In this document: positions 9,080 through 17,209 of the stretch, piece after piece
Layout: every line of letters starts with the position of its first letter
Numbering within the stretch: position 1 is the first letter of the stretch
Source: Bacteroidota bacterium
GTDB lineage: Bacteria; Bacteroidota; Bacteroidia; B-17B0; Aurantibacillaceae
Direction: 5' to 3'
NCBI GenBank assembly: GCA_030684395.1
Contig: JAUXTT010000008.1
Span: 62,001 to 126,000 of the forward strand
DNA: 64,000 nt
Made by a program: the position numbers and the translations under genes
Notes under the pieces: model-generated
The model's input: the letters and a program-made list of their open reading frames with translations, nothing else
The model's database searches: none
Told to the model about the DNA's origin: nothing

Positions 9080-11197
9080 TTAAAAACGAATACCAACTAT
9101 ACAAACATCATCCACTTGTTCCAAATCACCTTTCCATTTTTCAAAGGTATCACTTAATTCTTCCGACTGTTTTTTCATTGGAAGAGTTGATAGTCCGGCT
9201 AAAAGTTCATTCAATGGGCGGGATTTGAATTTTTTTCCACGAATACCGCCAAACTGATCTGCAAAACCATCGGTATAGAGATAAAGTGAATCGCCCTTAT
9301 TTACTTCGATTGTTTGCGTAGTAAAAGCATTACTCTTCTCACCTTTTCCAACAGGCATCCTATTTGCCTCTAATTTTTGGTATTCTCCGCCTTTCACAAG
9401 AATCGGTGAATTATTTGCTGCAGAAAAACTAATTTTACTTGTTGATCTATTAAAACACAATATGATACCATCAAACCCATCCTTTTGCCCATCCTTCCCA
9501 ACACTCCCGATGAGGCATTCGCGTATATAATCCAATATTTTTCCCGGCTCACTAATGTTTTTTTCATTAATAGCTTCATTCAGAAAATTGATATTCAGTA
9601 AGCTCATAAATGCACCGGGAACACCATGACCTGTACTATCACAAACTGCCATGTAAAAATTATTGTTCTTTTCGGTTACCCAATAAAAATCGCCACTTAC
9701 AATATCCTTAGGATTAAAATAAATAAAGTTATCAGGCAATACCTTATTTATAAAATCCCCATGAGCCATTAAGGTATCTTGAATACGCTTTGCATAATGA
9801 ATAGAATCAAGGATCTCTTTTTGTTTTTCTTCCAAGCTTAATTTCTGATCATGGATCACTTTATTCTTCTCGGAGAGTTCTTTATTAGAACGATGTTTTA
9901 TCCGATAGCTTCTGTATATAAATACAGCAAGAAGTGCGATCAACAAAATACCAATCAGCATTCCTGTTCTGACAACAGATTGCCTCTTCGCTTCTGCATC
10001 CTGCATTTTGATGGTTGCATCCTGCAAGTCTTTATCCTTATTCAACAGTTTTATTTCCTGATCTTTTTTCTCTGTTTCATACTTTGAACTCATGTCCGCA
10101 ATCATCTCACTTTTTTCCAAACTAAAAACCGAATCCTTAAACATCACATATAGATTATGAAATTCATATGCTTTTTGAAATTGTTTTTTTGCTGCATATG
10201 CCTTTGAAAGAATGCCATACGAATCAAAGCGAATACCATTATTACCAATTTCCATTGCGATTTTAACACTTTTCTCCGCATTCTCTACAGCTTTATCGTA
10301 TTGAAGTCTTTTAAGATTTATTTCCGAAATACTCATATAACAATGTGCCTCACCCCTCTTTTCTCCAATTTCTTGTTTTATAAGTAGCGCATCATTATAA
10401 AACTGAAGTGACATATCAAGATCTCCTGCCTGACTATATGCAGCACCTATATTCCCAAGGAGCATGGCTATTCCCATTTTATTTCCCATTTGCTTGGCAA
10501 GCCCAAGAGACTCACTGAAAGCTCCGATTGCTTTTTCCGTTTCACCCTTTTCCCTATAAATGATCCCGATATTGTTTAGAGAGCTCGCAATTCTAAAAGT
10601 GTTTTTAGATGCACGCGCTAGAGCCAAAGATTTTCCATGAAACTCCAACGCCTTTTTCAGATCCTTCTGCACATAATACAAGTTAGCAATATTGTTATAT
10701 GTACTTGCCATAATTGCATGATTGTTCAATTCTTCGCCTATCTTTAACGCTGACAAATAATTAATGAGTGCTTTTTCATAATTTGTTTTATCGAACCAGG
10801 CCATACCAATATTATTCTCAATAGCTGCCGTTTTTGCCCGATCTTTATTCTTTACTGCTACAGCTTTTGCTTTCTCCAATATATATAATGCAGAATCTGA
10901 TTTTGTTACACTATTATACAAAACCCCTAAACGGGTATAGGAAGAGCAGATCCCTTTTTCGTAGTTTATCTTTTTGCTCAGGCCAAGAACTTTCCTTGCA
11001 TACTCAAATGACATGTTCTTATCAATGTAAGTGAACTCTTCCGACAATTCGAGCAGGGTAATTACCTTAATAGTATCTACTTTTGTTGTAGCTACAACAT
11101 TTTTAAGAGAATCAATTATCTTTTTATTCTGACAAAACGCAGATGAAGAAACAAGCAGTAGTAAAAGGAATATGCTCTTTGCACTTAGGGTTTTCAT
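9080..11197 (-). CDS. TPR sensor with C-terminal SpoIIE/PP2C-type serine phosphatase
   Basis: The 705 residues comprise a signal peptide (to ~22), six to seven TPRs at ~40-340 (e.g. NNIGMAWFDKTNYEKALINY and NNIANLYYVQKDLKKALEF), a coiled coil, one membrane span at ~409-427, a second coiled coil (SEKNKVIHDQKLSLEEKQKEI) and a SpoIIE phosphatase domain from ~470. Metal-binding Asp residues appear in VSGDFYW, CDSTGHGVPGAF, YTDGFADQ and the final DDVCIVG. The layout implies that a periplasmic TPR sensor controls a cytoplasmic phosphatase, probably acting on an anti-sigma-factor antagonist or similar partner; no such partner is encoded nearby. This architecture is common in Bacteroidota. Confidence 0.92.
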   Translation of the reverse strand: MKTLSAKSIFLLLLLVSSSAFCQNKKIIDSLKNVVATTKVDTIKVITLLELSEEFTYIDKNMSFEYARKVLGLSKKINYEKGICSSYTRLGVLYNSVTKSDSALYILEKAKAVAVKNKDRAKTAAIENNIGMAWFDKTNYEKALINYLSALKIGEELNNHAIMASTYNNIANLYYVQKDLKKALEFHGKSLALARASKNTFRIASSLNNIGIIYREKGETEKAIGAFSESLGLAKQMGNKMGIAMLLGNIGAAYSQAGDLDMSLQFYNDALLIKQEIGEKRGEAHCYMSISEINLKRLQYDKAVENAEKSVKIAMEIGNNGIRFDSYGILSKAYAAKKQFQKAYEFHNLYVMFKDSVFSLEKSEMIADMSSKYETEKKDQEIKLLNKDKDLQDATIKMQDAEAKRQSVVRTGMLIGILLIALLAVFIYRSYRIKHRSNKELSEKNKVIHDQKLSLEEKQKEILDSIHYAKRIQDTLMAHGDFINKVLPDNFIYFNPKDIVSGDFYWVTEKNNNFYMAVCDSTGHGVPGAFMSLLNINFLNEAINEKNISEPGKILDYIRECLIGSVGKDGQKDGFDGIILCFNRSTSKISFSAANNSPILVKGGEYQKLEANRMPVGKGEKSNAFTTQTIEVNKGDSLYLYTDGFADQFGGIRGKKFKSRPLNELLAGLSTLPMKKQSEELSDTFEKWKGDLEQVDDVCIVGIRF

Positions 11198-11218
11198 TCA
11201 GATAAAACTAATTTAAGA

Positions 11219-13117
11219 TTATTTATCCAGTTTTTCAAATTCACTATTGTTACTGATGTACTCCGGAACAATTGACTTCATTAAAGAAACAATTTCTGTA
11301 TTATTTTGCGATCCAAACAACTTTATCAACTCATTGATTTTTTCCGTAACATCAGTAAAATCATATTCCTTTACCTTACCTATCAGTATTTGCGAGTGAT
11401 GGGTAGGCAACGTGTTTTCATTATCAGCCAACAACTCTTCATACAATTTTTCTCCCGGACGTAAACCTGTAAAAACAATTTGGATGTCTTTTCCTTCCTG
11501 CAAACCAGAAAGTTTGATCATCTTTTTTGCAAGGTCAATGATCTTAACTGATTTACCCATATCAAACACGAAAATTTCCCCGCCTTTTCCCATACAACCA
11601 GCCTCCAGTACTAACTGGCAAGCTTCGGGAATGGTCATAAAGAAACGGGTTATATCAGGATGGGTTATGGTTATTGGACCGCCATTTTCAATTTGTTTTT
11701 TGAAACGTGGAATTACAGAACCACTTGAGCCTAATACATTTCCAAAACGGGTAGTAATGAATTTCGTCCCGATAGCTATCGGGATTGTTTGTTTTCCTAA
11801 AGATTGAATGTAAATTTCAGCAATACGTTTAGATGCTCCCATTACATTGGTTGGATTCACGGCTTTATCTGTTGAAACCATCACAAATTTTTCCACTCCA
11901 TGCTCTACGGCAAGGTCAGCAACATTTTTTGTTCCAAATACATTTGTAAGAATAGATTCCGATGGATTATTTTCCATCATTGGAACGTGCTTATACGCCG
12001 CAACATGATATACTATATGAGGTTTAAAGGTTTTAAAAACATTTGCTAATCTCTCTTTGCTTCTTATATCCCCAATAACTACTTCAAATTTTGATTTGGA
12101 AAGTTTTTCGGATAGTTCCATTTCCAACTCATACAATGGACTTTCTGCACTATCAAGTAAAACTAATTTTGCAGGATGATAAGAAATGATCTGCCTTGCC
12201 ATCTCACTTCCAATAGAGCCTGCTGCGCCCGTTATCAATACAGTTTTCCCTTCAATCTGTTGTTTAATCTGATCTACATCCAGTTTAATCGGGTCACGTT
12301 CCAGCAAACTCTCAATATTAATACTTCTTAACTGATTAAAGCTCAGTTCTCCGTTGATCCATTTACTAACCGGAGGAACAGTAAGCACTTTTACGTTAAA
12401 ATTAATACATAGATCTGCTATTTCATTTTTACGTTGAGATGAAATATTGAGAATACTTATGATAACAGAGTCAACTTCCTTTTCTTTGATTAATTCTTCC
12501 AGCTTAGATGGCGGGTATACAAATATACCTTCAATACTTCTCCCTTTCTTTTTTTCATCATCATCTACAAACCCGATCACCTTATATTTAACCGCTGCAT
12601 CCCTGTCTAGTGTTCTTTTCGTAATCAACCCTGATTCGCCTGCACCATATATTATAATGTTCGTTTTTTGTCTTTCCGGGTTTTTACTCTCAAAATAAAT
12701 CGCCTTTATTGCCAAACGAGAGCAGATCATAATAAACATAGTAACCAAAGCATCAATAACAATAACCGAAAGCGGGATATAATACATTCCAACAGTGAAC
12801 CTTGTTACCAGATCAAAACCCAATAACAACGAACTCCCCACAATAATTACAAGTAAAATACGTATTGCATCTCTTGATCCGGTATATCTTATAACGCCTT
12901 TGTAGGTTTTAGAAAAAAAGAAGGTAATAAATCGAATACTAAGTGTAGCCGTATAAGCAACGGGAAACGTTTTTAGGTCAGCCTCAGGAATATGGGCAAA
13001 ATTAAAGCGCAGAAAAAAAGCAAGTGTCAGCGAAAACGCACAAATAAAAATATCGATCAATAAAATTGTCCAACGGGGAATGTTATTTTTCCAGAAAAAG
13101 GAAAGCAATTTGTACAT
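11219..13117 (-). CDS. Membrane-bound nucleoside-diphosphate-sugar dehydratase/epimerase (CapD/FlaA1/PglF-like)
   Basis: The 632 residues begin with four membrane helices (residues ~15-135), then a CoA-binding-like Rossmann domain (NIIIYGAGESGLITKR), then an extended SDR domain from ~290 (TGAAGSIGSEMAR). SDR landmarks follow: YHVAAYKHVPMMENNP, the STDKAVNPTNVMGASKR segment that carries the active-site Lys and replaces the usual YxxxK, and TTRFGNVLGSSGSV. This is the family that makes UDP-4-keto-6-deoxy sugars for capsule, O-antigen or glycoprotein glycans. It is divergent from the GT2 fusion gene (103 bases apart). A TATCTTTA -7-like box lies at 13124-13131 on the minus strand. Confidence 0.92.
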   Translation of the reverse strand: MYKLLSFFWKNNIPRWTILLIDIFICAFSLTLAFFLRFNFAHIPEADLKTFPVAYTATLSIRFITFFFSKTYKGVIRYTGSRDAIRILLVIIVGSSLLLGFDLVTRFTVGMYYIPLSVIVIDALVTMFIMICSRLAIKAIYFESKNPERQKTNIIIYGAGESGLITKRTLDRDAAVKYKVIGFVDDDEKKKGRSIEGIFVYPPSKLEELIKEKEVDSVIISILNISSQRKNEIADLCINFNVKVLTVPPVSKWINGELSFNQLRSINIESLLERDPIKLDVDQIKQQIEGKTVLITGAAGSIGSEMARQIISYHPAKLVLLDSAESPLYELEMELSEKLSKSKFEVVIGDIRSKERLANVFKTFKPHIVYHVAAYKHVPMMENNPSESILTNVFGTKNVADLAVEHGVEKFVMVSTDKAVNPTNVMGASKRIAEIYIQSLGKQTIPIAIGTKFITTRFGNVLGSSGSVIPRFKKQIENGGPITITHPDITRFFMTIPEACQLVLEAGCMGKGGEIFVFDMGKSVKIIDLAKKMIKLSGLQEGKDIQIVFTGLRPGEKLYEELLADNENTLPTHHSQILIGKVKEYDFTDVTEKINELIKLFGSQNNTEIVSLMKSIVPEYISNNSEFEKLDK

Positions 13118-13220
13118 AGGCAGTAAAGATACGAATTTTGATGATTTTACTCCTCAAATTCGGCTTCCGAATAAAGCCTTTCATCTTCCTTAAAAATAGT
13201 ATATTTACCCGTATTTTTTT

Positions 13221-15179
13221 GTGGTACAACTTTCGGTAATCATAGTAAATTATAATGTTAAACATTTCATAGAGCAATGTTTGCATTCGGTATTCAATGC
13301 TGCGAAATTGTGTAGTTGTGAGGTGTTTGTAGTCGATAATAACTCGGTAGATGGCTCTAATGAACTAATCAAAGAAAAATTCCCACAGGTAAAACTTATT
13401 GAAAATAAAGAAAATGTGGGATTTTCAAAGGCTAATAATCAGGCCCTTCAATTAAGTAAAGGGAAATATGTATTGCTCCTAAATCCTGATACGGTTGTGG
13501 AAGAAGACACTTTTCAAAAAGTAATTGCTTTCATGGATGCCCACCCTGAGGCAGGCGGATTAGGTGTTAAAATGTTGGATGGCAAAGGAGTTTTTTTACC
13601 GGAATCGAAGCGCGGATTACCTACTCCGGCTGTGGCATTTTATAAAGTATTTGGTTTATCAGCATTATTCCCAAAATCAAAAGTTTTCGGAAAATATCAT
13701 TTGGGTTTTTTAGATAAAGATAAAATACACGAAGTAGATGTTTTGAGCGGCGCATTCATGTTGATGCGCAAAGAAACGCTGGATAAAGTTGGGTTGCTGG
13801 ATGAAGCTTTTTTTATGTATGGAGAAGATATTGATCTTTCTTATCGTATTGTAAAAGGTGGTTACAAAAATTACTATTTCCCCGAAACACGTATTATCCA
13901 CTATAAAGGAGAGAGCACAAAAAAAAGCAGTGTGAATTATGTGTTTGTGTTTTATAAAGCAATGGTGATTTTTGCCCGAAAGCATTTTTCTCAACGAAAC
14001 GCTAAAACATTTTCTTTCCTTATAAATTTTGCCATTTACCTCCGCGCTTTTATGGCAGTAAGTTTCCGCTTCTTAAAAGCAATTCTGGTTCCGGCTATTG
14101 ATTTTGTTCTTATTCTTTCAGGAATGCTGGTAATGAAATATTTTTATGAAAAGAATGTGGTATTTAAAGAGGGCGGAAATTATTCTGAACAACTGGTGAA
14201 TATTGCATTTCCTGCTTATGTGGTTATCTGGCAATTGCTGGTTTTTTTGAGCGGTGGTTATGATAAACCAGTTCGTTTATATAGAATTTTCAGAGGCCTC
14301 TTAGTTGGAACAGGATTGATCCTGATTATTTATTCACTCTTACCGGAAGCGTACCGTTTCTCCAGAGCGTTAATCTTATTAGGTTCTTTATGGGCATTAA
14401 TCAGTTATTTTGCATCACGAATAGCTTTACACCTTTTAGGAGCACGTGGCTTTAATTTAAAAACCGATAAAACAAAAAACATACTTATTGTTGGAAGCGA
14501 AGAAGAATTTGAAAGGGTTAATAAACTTGTGAAACTTTCAAATGTCAGGCCTGATTTTATTGGCTGGGTGGGAACAAACGGTCAATCTGATAAACACACA
14601 GCCTATTCAGGTGACATAAAAAACCTCGATGAGATCATTACAATTTATACCATTGATGAAGTTATTTTTTGCGCCAAAGACCTTCCTTCTCAATCGATTA
14701 TAGATTACATGTTGCAACTGGTAAGTTTGAATATTGATTTTAAGATTGCGCCACCCGAGAGCCTTTCCATTATTGGTAGTAATAGCATTGACACAGCAGG
14801 TGATTTATATGTAATAGATACCAACTCTGTAAAAAAATCTCATAATAAAAGAAAGAAAAGAATACTGGATATTGGCATTTCCATTACTATTTTAGCTTTT
14901 TCACCGCTGATCGTTTTATTCCAAAAAAGAAAATTAAATTTTATCGCGAATTTGTTTTTGGTATTATTAGGCTTTAAAACCTGGGTTGGATATGGAAAAT
15001 CCCTGCAAAAAGAATTACCAAAAATTAAACCTTCTGTTCTTTCTCCTGCTGATAAGATCCGTGAAAAACAACTTTCTTCAGATACCATAAAAAAACTCAA
15101 TCTGGTTTATTCAAAAGATTATAAAATAGAAAACGATCTGAGCATCCTTTTTCATTGCTTTAACCTATTAGGGAATTGA
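13221..15179 (+). CDS. GT2 glycosyltransferase fused to a degenerate polyprenyl glycosylphosphotransferase-like module
   Basis: GTG start; residue 2 on reads VQLSVIIVNYN, the expected GT-A beginning. Residues 1-~225 are a rhamnosyltransferase-type GT2: VVDNNSVDGS, ENVGFSKANN, LLLNPDT (metal/nucleotide site), VLSGAFMLMR and MYGEDIDLSYR. Then come about five membrane helices (~265-395), a Rossmann region (~415-520, NILIVGSEEEFERV) and a tail. In the tail KKRILDIGISI starts like a WbaP/WcaJ sugar-phosphate transferase, followed by FKTWVGY, LPKIKPSVLS and LVYSKDYKIENDLSIL, which match the end of that fold. The central catalytic part is missing. It probably transfers a sugar to a lipid-linked glycan at the inner membrane; the tail may be structural only. 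Confidence 0.85.
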   Translation: MVQLSVIIVNYNVKHFIEQCLHSVFNAAKLCSCEVFVVDNNSVDGSNELIKEKFPQVKLIENKENVGFSKANNQALQLSKGKYVLLLNPDTVVEEDTFQKVIAFMDAHPEAGGLGVKMLDGKGVFLPESKRGLPTPAVAFYKVFGLSALFPKSKVFGKYHLGFLDKDKIHEVDVLSGAFMLMRKETLDKVGLLDEAFFMYGEDIDLSYRIVKGGYKNYYFPETRIIHYKGESTKKSSVNYVFVFYKAMVIFARKHFSQRNAKTFSFLINFAIYLRAFMAVSFRFLKAILVPAIDFVLILSGMLVMKYFYEKNVVFKEGGNYSEQLVNIAFPAYVVIWQLLVFLSGGYDKPVRLYRIFRGLLVGTGLILIIYSLLPEAYRFSRALILLGSLWALISYFASRIALHLLGARGFNLKTDKTKNILIVGSEEEFERVNKLVKLSNVRPDFIGWVGTNGQSDKHTAYSGDIKNLDEIITIYTIDEVIFCAKDLPSQSIIDYMLQLVSLNIDFKIAPPESLSIIGSNSIDTAGDLYVIDTNSVKKSHNKRKKRILDIGISITILAFSPLIVLFQKRKLNFIANLFLVLLGFKTWVGYGKSLQKELPKIKPSVLSPADKIREKQLSSDTIKKLNLVYSKDYKIENDLSILFHCFNLLGN

Positions 15180-15220
15180 TGTTATCTTTTTGTTAAGTTC
15201 GTATATTAAACCGGAATTTG

Positions 15221-15266
15221 CTTAACAAAATCTTAACCTTACGAATGAAATGAATATGTAAATTTG
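15221..15266 (+). promoter_or_regulatory. Promoter of the OmpR-type regulator with TTAAC direct repeats
   Basis: Two direct copies, CTTAACA (15221-15227) and CTTAACC (15232-15238), are spaced 11 bases apart. They are followed by a perfect TAnnTTTG box (TAAATTTG, 15259-15266), 20 bases before the ATG. No TTTG -33 element is present at the right distance; the repeats occupy that position. This resembles activator-dependent promoters recognised by OmpR/PhoB-family dimers, such as PhoP boxes with TTAACA repeats of 11-base period in Bacillus, so autoregulation is plausible but inferred. Confidence 0.5.
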
Positions 15267-15286
15267 TAACATATTAATACCTGACT

Positions 15287-15973
15287 ATGAGCAGCACGAA
15301 CGCAAAGATTTTATTGGTAGACGACGAGCAGGACATTTTAGATTTTGTTAGTTACAATCTAAAAAAAGAAGGTTATCAGGTTTTTACTGCATCTAACGGT
15401 CGTGATGCAATTTCCATTGCTAAAAAAGAGATCCCGAATTTGATCATTTTAGATGTAATGATGCCGGAACTGGATGGAATGGAAACTTGCAGAGAATTAA
15501 GAGAAATTGACACGTTAAAAGATGTGGTTATTGCTTTCCTTACCGCCCGTAATGAGGACTATTCACAAATTGCAGGCTTTGACGTGGGAGGTGATGATTA
15601 TATAACCAAACCAATTAAACCACGTGTTTTAAGTAGCAGAATAAAAGCACTACTCAGAAGAAGCGCTCCATCTATTGATATATCTGCCGAACAGGTTGAT
15701 CTTGGTGGTATAAGAATAGACAGAGAGAGATACCTGGTAATAAAAGGGGATCAGGAAATCAGCTTACCCAAAAAAGAATTTAAGCTCCTCGCTTTACTTG
15801 CAACAAAACCCGGAAAAGTATTTACGCGTGAATATATTTTACAACAGGTTTGGGGCGATGAAGTGGTAGTGGGAGACAGAACAATTGACGTTCACATCCG
15901 CAAACTGCGTGAAAAACTGGGCGAAGAATACATCAAAACCATTAAAGGTATTGGGTATAAATTTGAGTTTTAA
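15287..15973 (+). CDS. OmpR/PhoB-family response regulator
   Basis: A 228-residue regulator. The receiver domain (~7-122) has LLVDDEQDI, ILDVMMPELDG (phospho-Asp), FLTAR and the conserved Lys in ITKPI. The winged-helix DNA-binding domain (~135-228) has ELSLPKKEFKLLALL-type, VFTREYILQQVWG and RTIDVHIRKLREKLG motifs, ending in IKGIGYKFEF. It would bind tandem direct repeats as a dimer and act with sigma factor. No cognate histidine kinase is adjacent. Its sequence is closest in style to the PhoB/RprY group of Bacteroidota. The TTAAC repeats upstream suggest that it controls itself. Confidence 0.92.
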   Translation: MSSTNAKILLVDDEQDILDFVSYNLKKEGYQVFTASNGRDAISIAKKEIPNLIILDVMMPELDGMETCRELREIDTLKDVVIAFLTARNEDYSQIAGFDVGGDDYITKPIKPRVLSSRIKALLRRSAPSIDISAEQVDLGGIRIDRERYLVIKGDQEISLPKKEFKLLALLATKPGKVFTREYILQQVWGDEVVVGDRTIDVHIRKLREKLGEEYIKTIKGIGYKFEF

Positions 15974-16190
15974 GATGATTCTAAATTTCATTTATCTTCA
16001 ACCTGTTTATAGAGCTACCCAAGGAGATTGAAGGTGTTTGGATAACAATCAGGTAGCATTTTTACTGGTAAAAGAATCTAAACTCTATTATGGAGATTAA
16101 CCTCCTTCTAACTTTAGTCTCTTTTATGTGTTCTAAAAACAACAAGTACAAACGTGTGTTTAGCCCTTAAGAAATTGATTGTAAATTAAT

Positions 16191-16967
16191 TTACAACACC
16201 CCTTCTAACTTCGCTTTCTGCAAAGCCTCCACTATGTTTTTTGCATCTATTTTTTTTATTATACTATGCCTTTGCTTATCCACAGTTTCTTTACTCTTAT
16301 TTAACTGCATGGCAATATCCTTTGATGATAATCCTTTATCTATTAGCTTTAATACTTCAATTTCTTTAGTTGTAAATATCTTTTTTTTTGGACTAAATTT
16401 ATCGGAGTCTATGTAGGTAACAGTTCCGTTGTAATTAATAATTCCATTTACTTTGTTGTCTTTTTTGTAGAGTGTAATATCCGTTAAATACCCAAGTTCT
16501 ACCGAAGGATTTCCGCTCTTATCCAACAAAATTATCTGAGAAGACTGTAAACTCCATATTAAACTTCCATCTGATTTTGTAATACGATAGCAAAAACTAC
16601 CATAAGGTTTCGTCCTTTCTTCTAGGGGCAAGTCCATTAGTTTAGTATACCATTGCCTTCCTGCTTCCATTACTTTTTGCAAATCATCGGGATAAATTTT
16701 AGATGCCCAAAAACCCATTCCTTCCGTTAACATTTGTTCGGCGGAGTAACCTGTAACATTCTGTAACATATCACTTACAAACAAATATTTTTGATTGGAT
16801 AAATCTATAACAACATAACCACTGCACTTACTATCCAAAGAATTGAAGTAGCTTTCATTTGCCTTTTTAAATGTTGCCCAATCACCCCCTTTGCTCATCT
16901 GCTTTAGATAAGGAAACGGCGCTTCAAAATCCGATTCTAGTTGATTTCTTTTTTTCTTATTTACCAT
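16191..16967 (-). CDS. PAS domain LuxR-type transcriptional regulator
   Basis: A 258-residue protein with no receiver domain. Residues ~45-170 fit a PAS fold (GYVVIDLSNQKYLFVS, NVTGYSAEQM, YRITKSDGSLIW, LGYLTDIT). Residues ~195-258 are a LuxR/GerE helix-turn-helix (FTTKEIEVLKLIDKGLSSKDIA, SKETVDKQRHSIIKK). It probably senses a small ligand, redox state or a partner protein through PAS and binds DNA as a dimer. It is a single gene; there is no kinase next to it. Confidence 0.88.
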   Translation of the reverse strand: MVNKKKRNQLESDFEAPFPYLKQMSKGGDWATFKKANESYFNSLDSKCSGYVVIDLSNQKYLFVSDMLQNVTGYSAEQMLTEGMGFWASKIYPDDLQKVMEAGRQWYTKLMDLPLEERTKPYGSFCYRITKSDGSLIWSLQSSQIILLDKSGNPSVELGYLTDITLYKKDNKVNGIINYNGTVTYIDSDKFSPKKKIFTTKEIEVLKLIDKGLSSKDIAMQLNKSKETVDKQRHSIIKKIDAKNIVEALQKAKLEGVL

Positions 16968-17209
16968 AAATTACAAAATATTATATACAAAACTAACTTA
17001 TTTATTTAGGTAGCCCAACTATAAATCATACCTATTTATAGTTATTTTTTTACAAAAAAAAAAGAAATACTTTTACTTCGTCATTGACAAAACAAATCCT
17101 TTGAGACAATTTTTACTTCTTGGGTGTAAGTATTGAAAATAGAAATTCATTCGCGCCAAAAATAAAAATTATTTTAAAGTAGGCTTTTAACAAAAAATTA
17201 AGATAAAAC

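Noticed and set aside
13083-13286. Minus-strand ORF of 67 codons between the CapD-type gene and the GT2 gene
   Set aside because: It overlaps both genes, contains the promoter region, and lacks any family or composition support.
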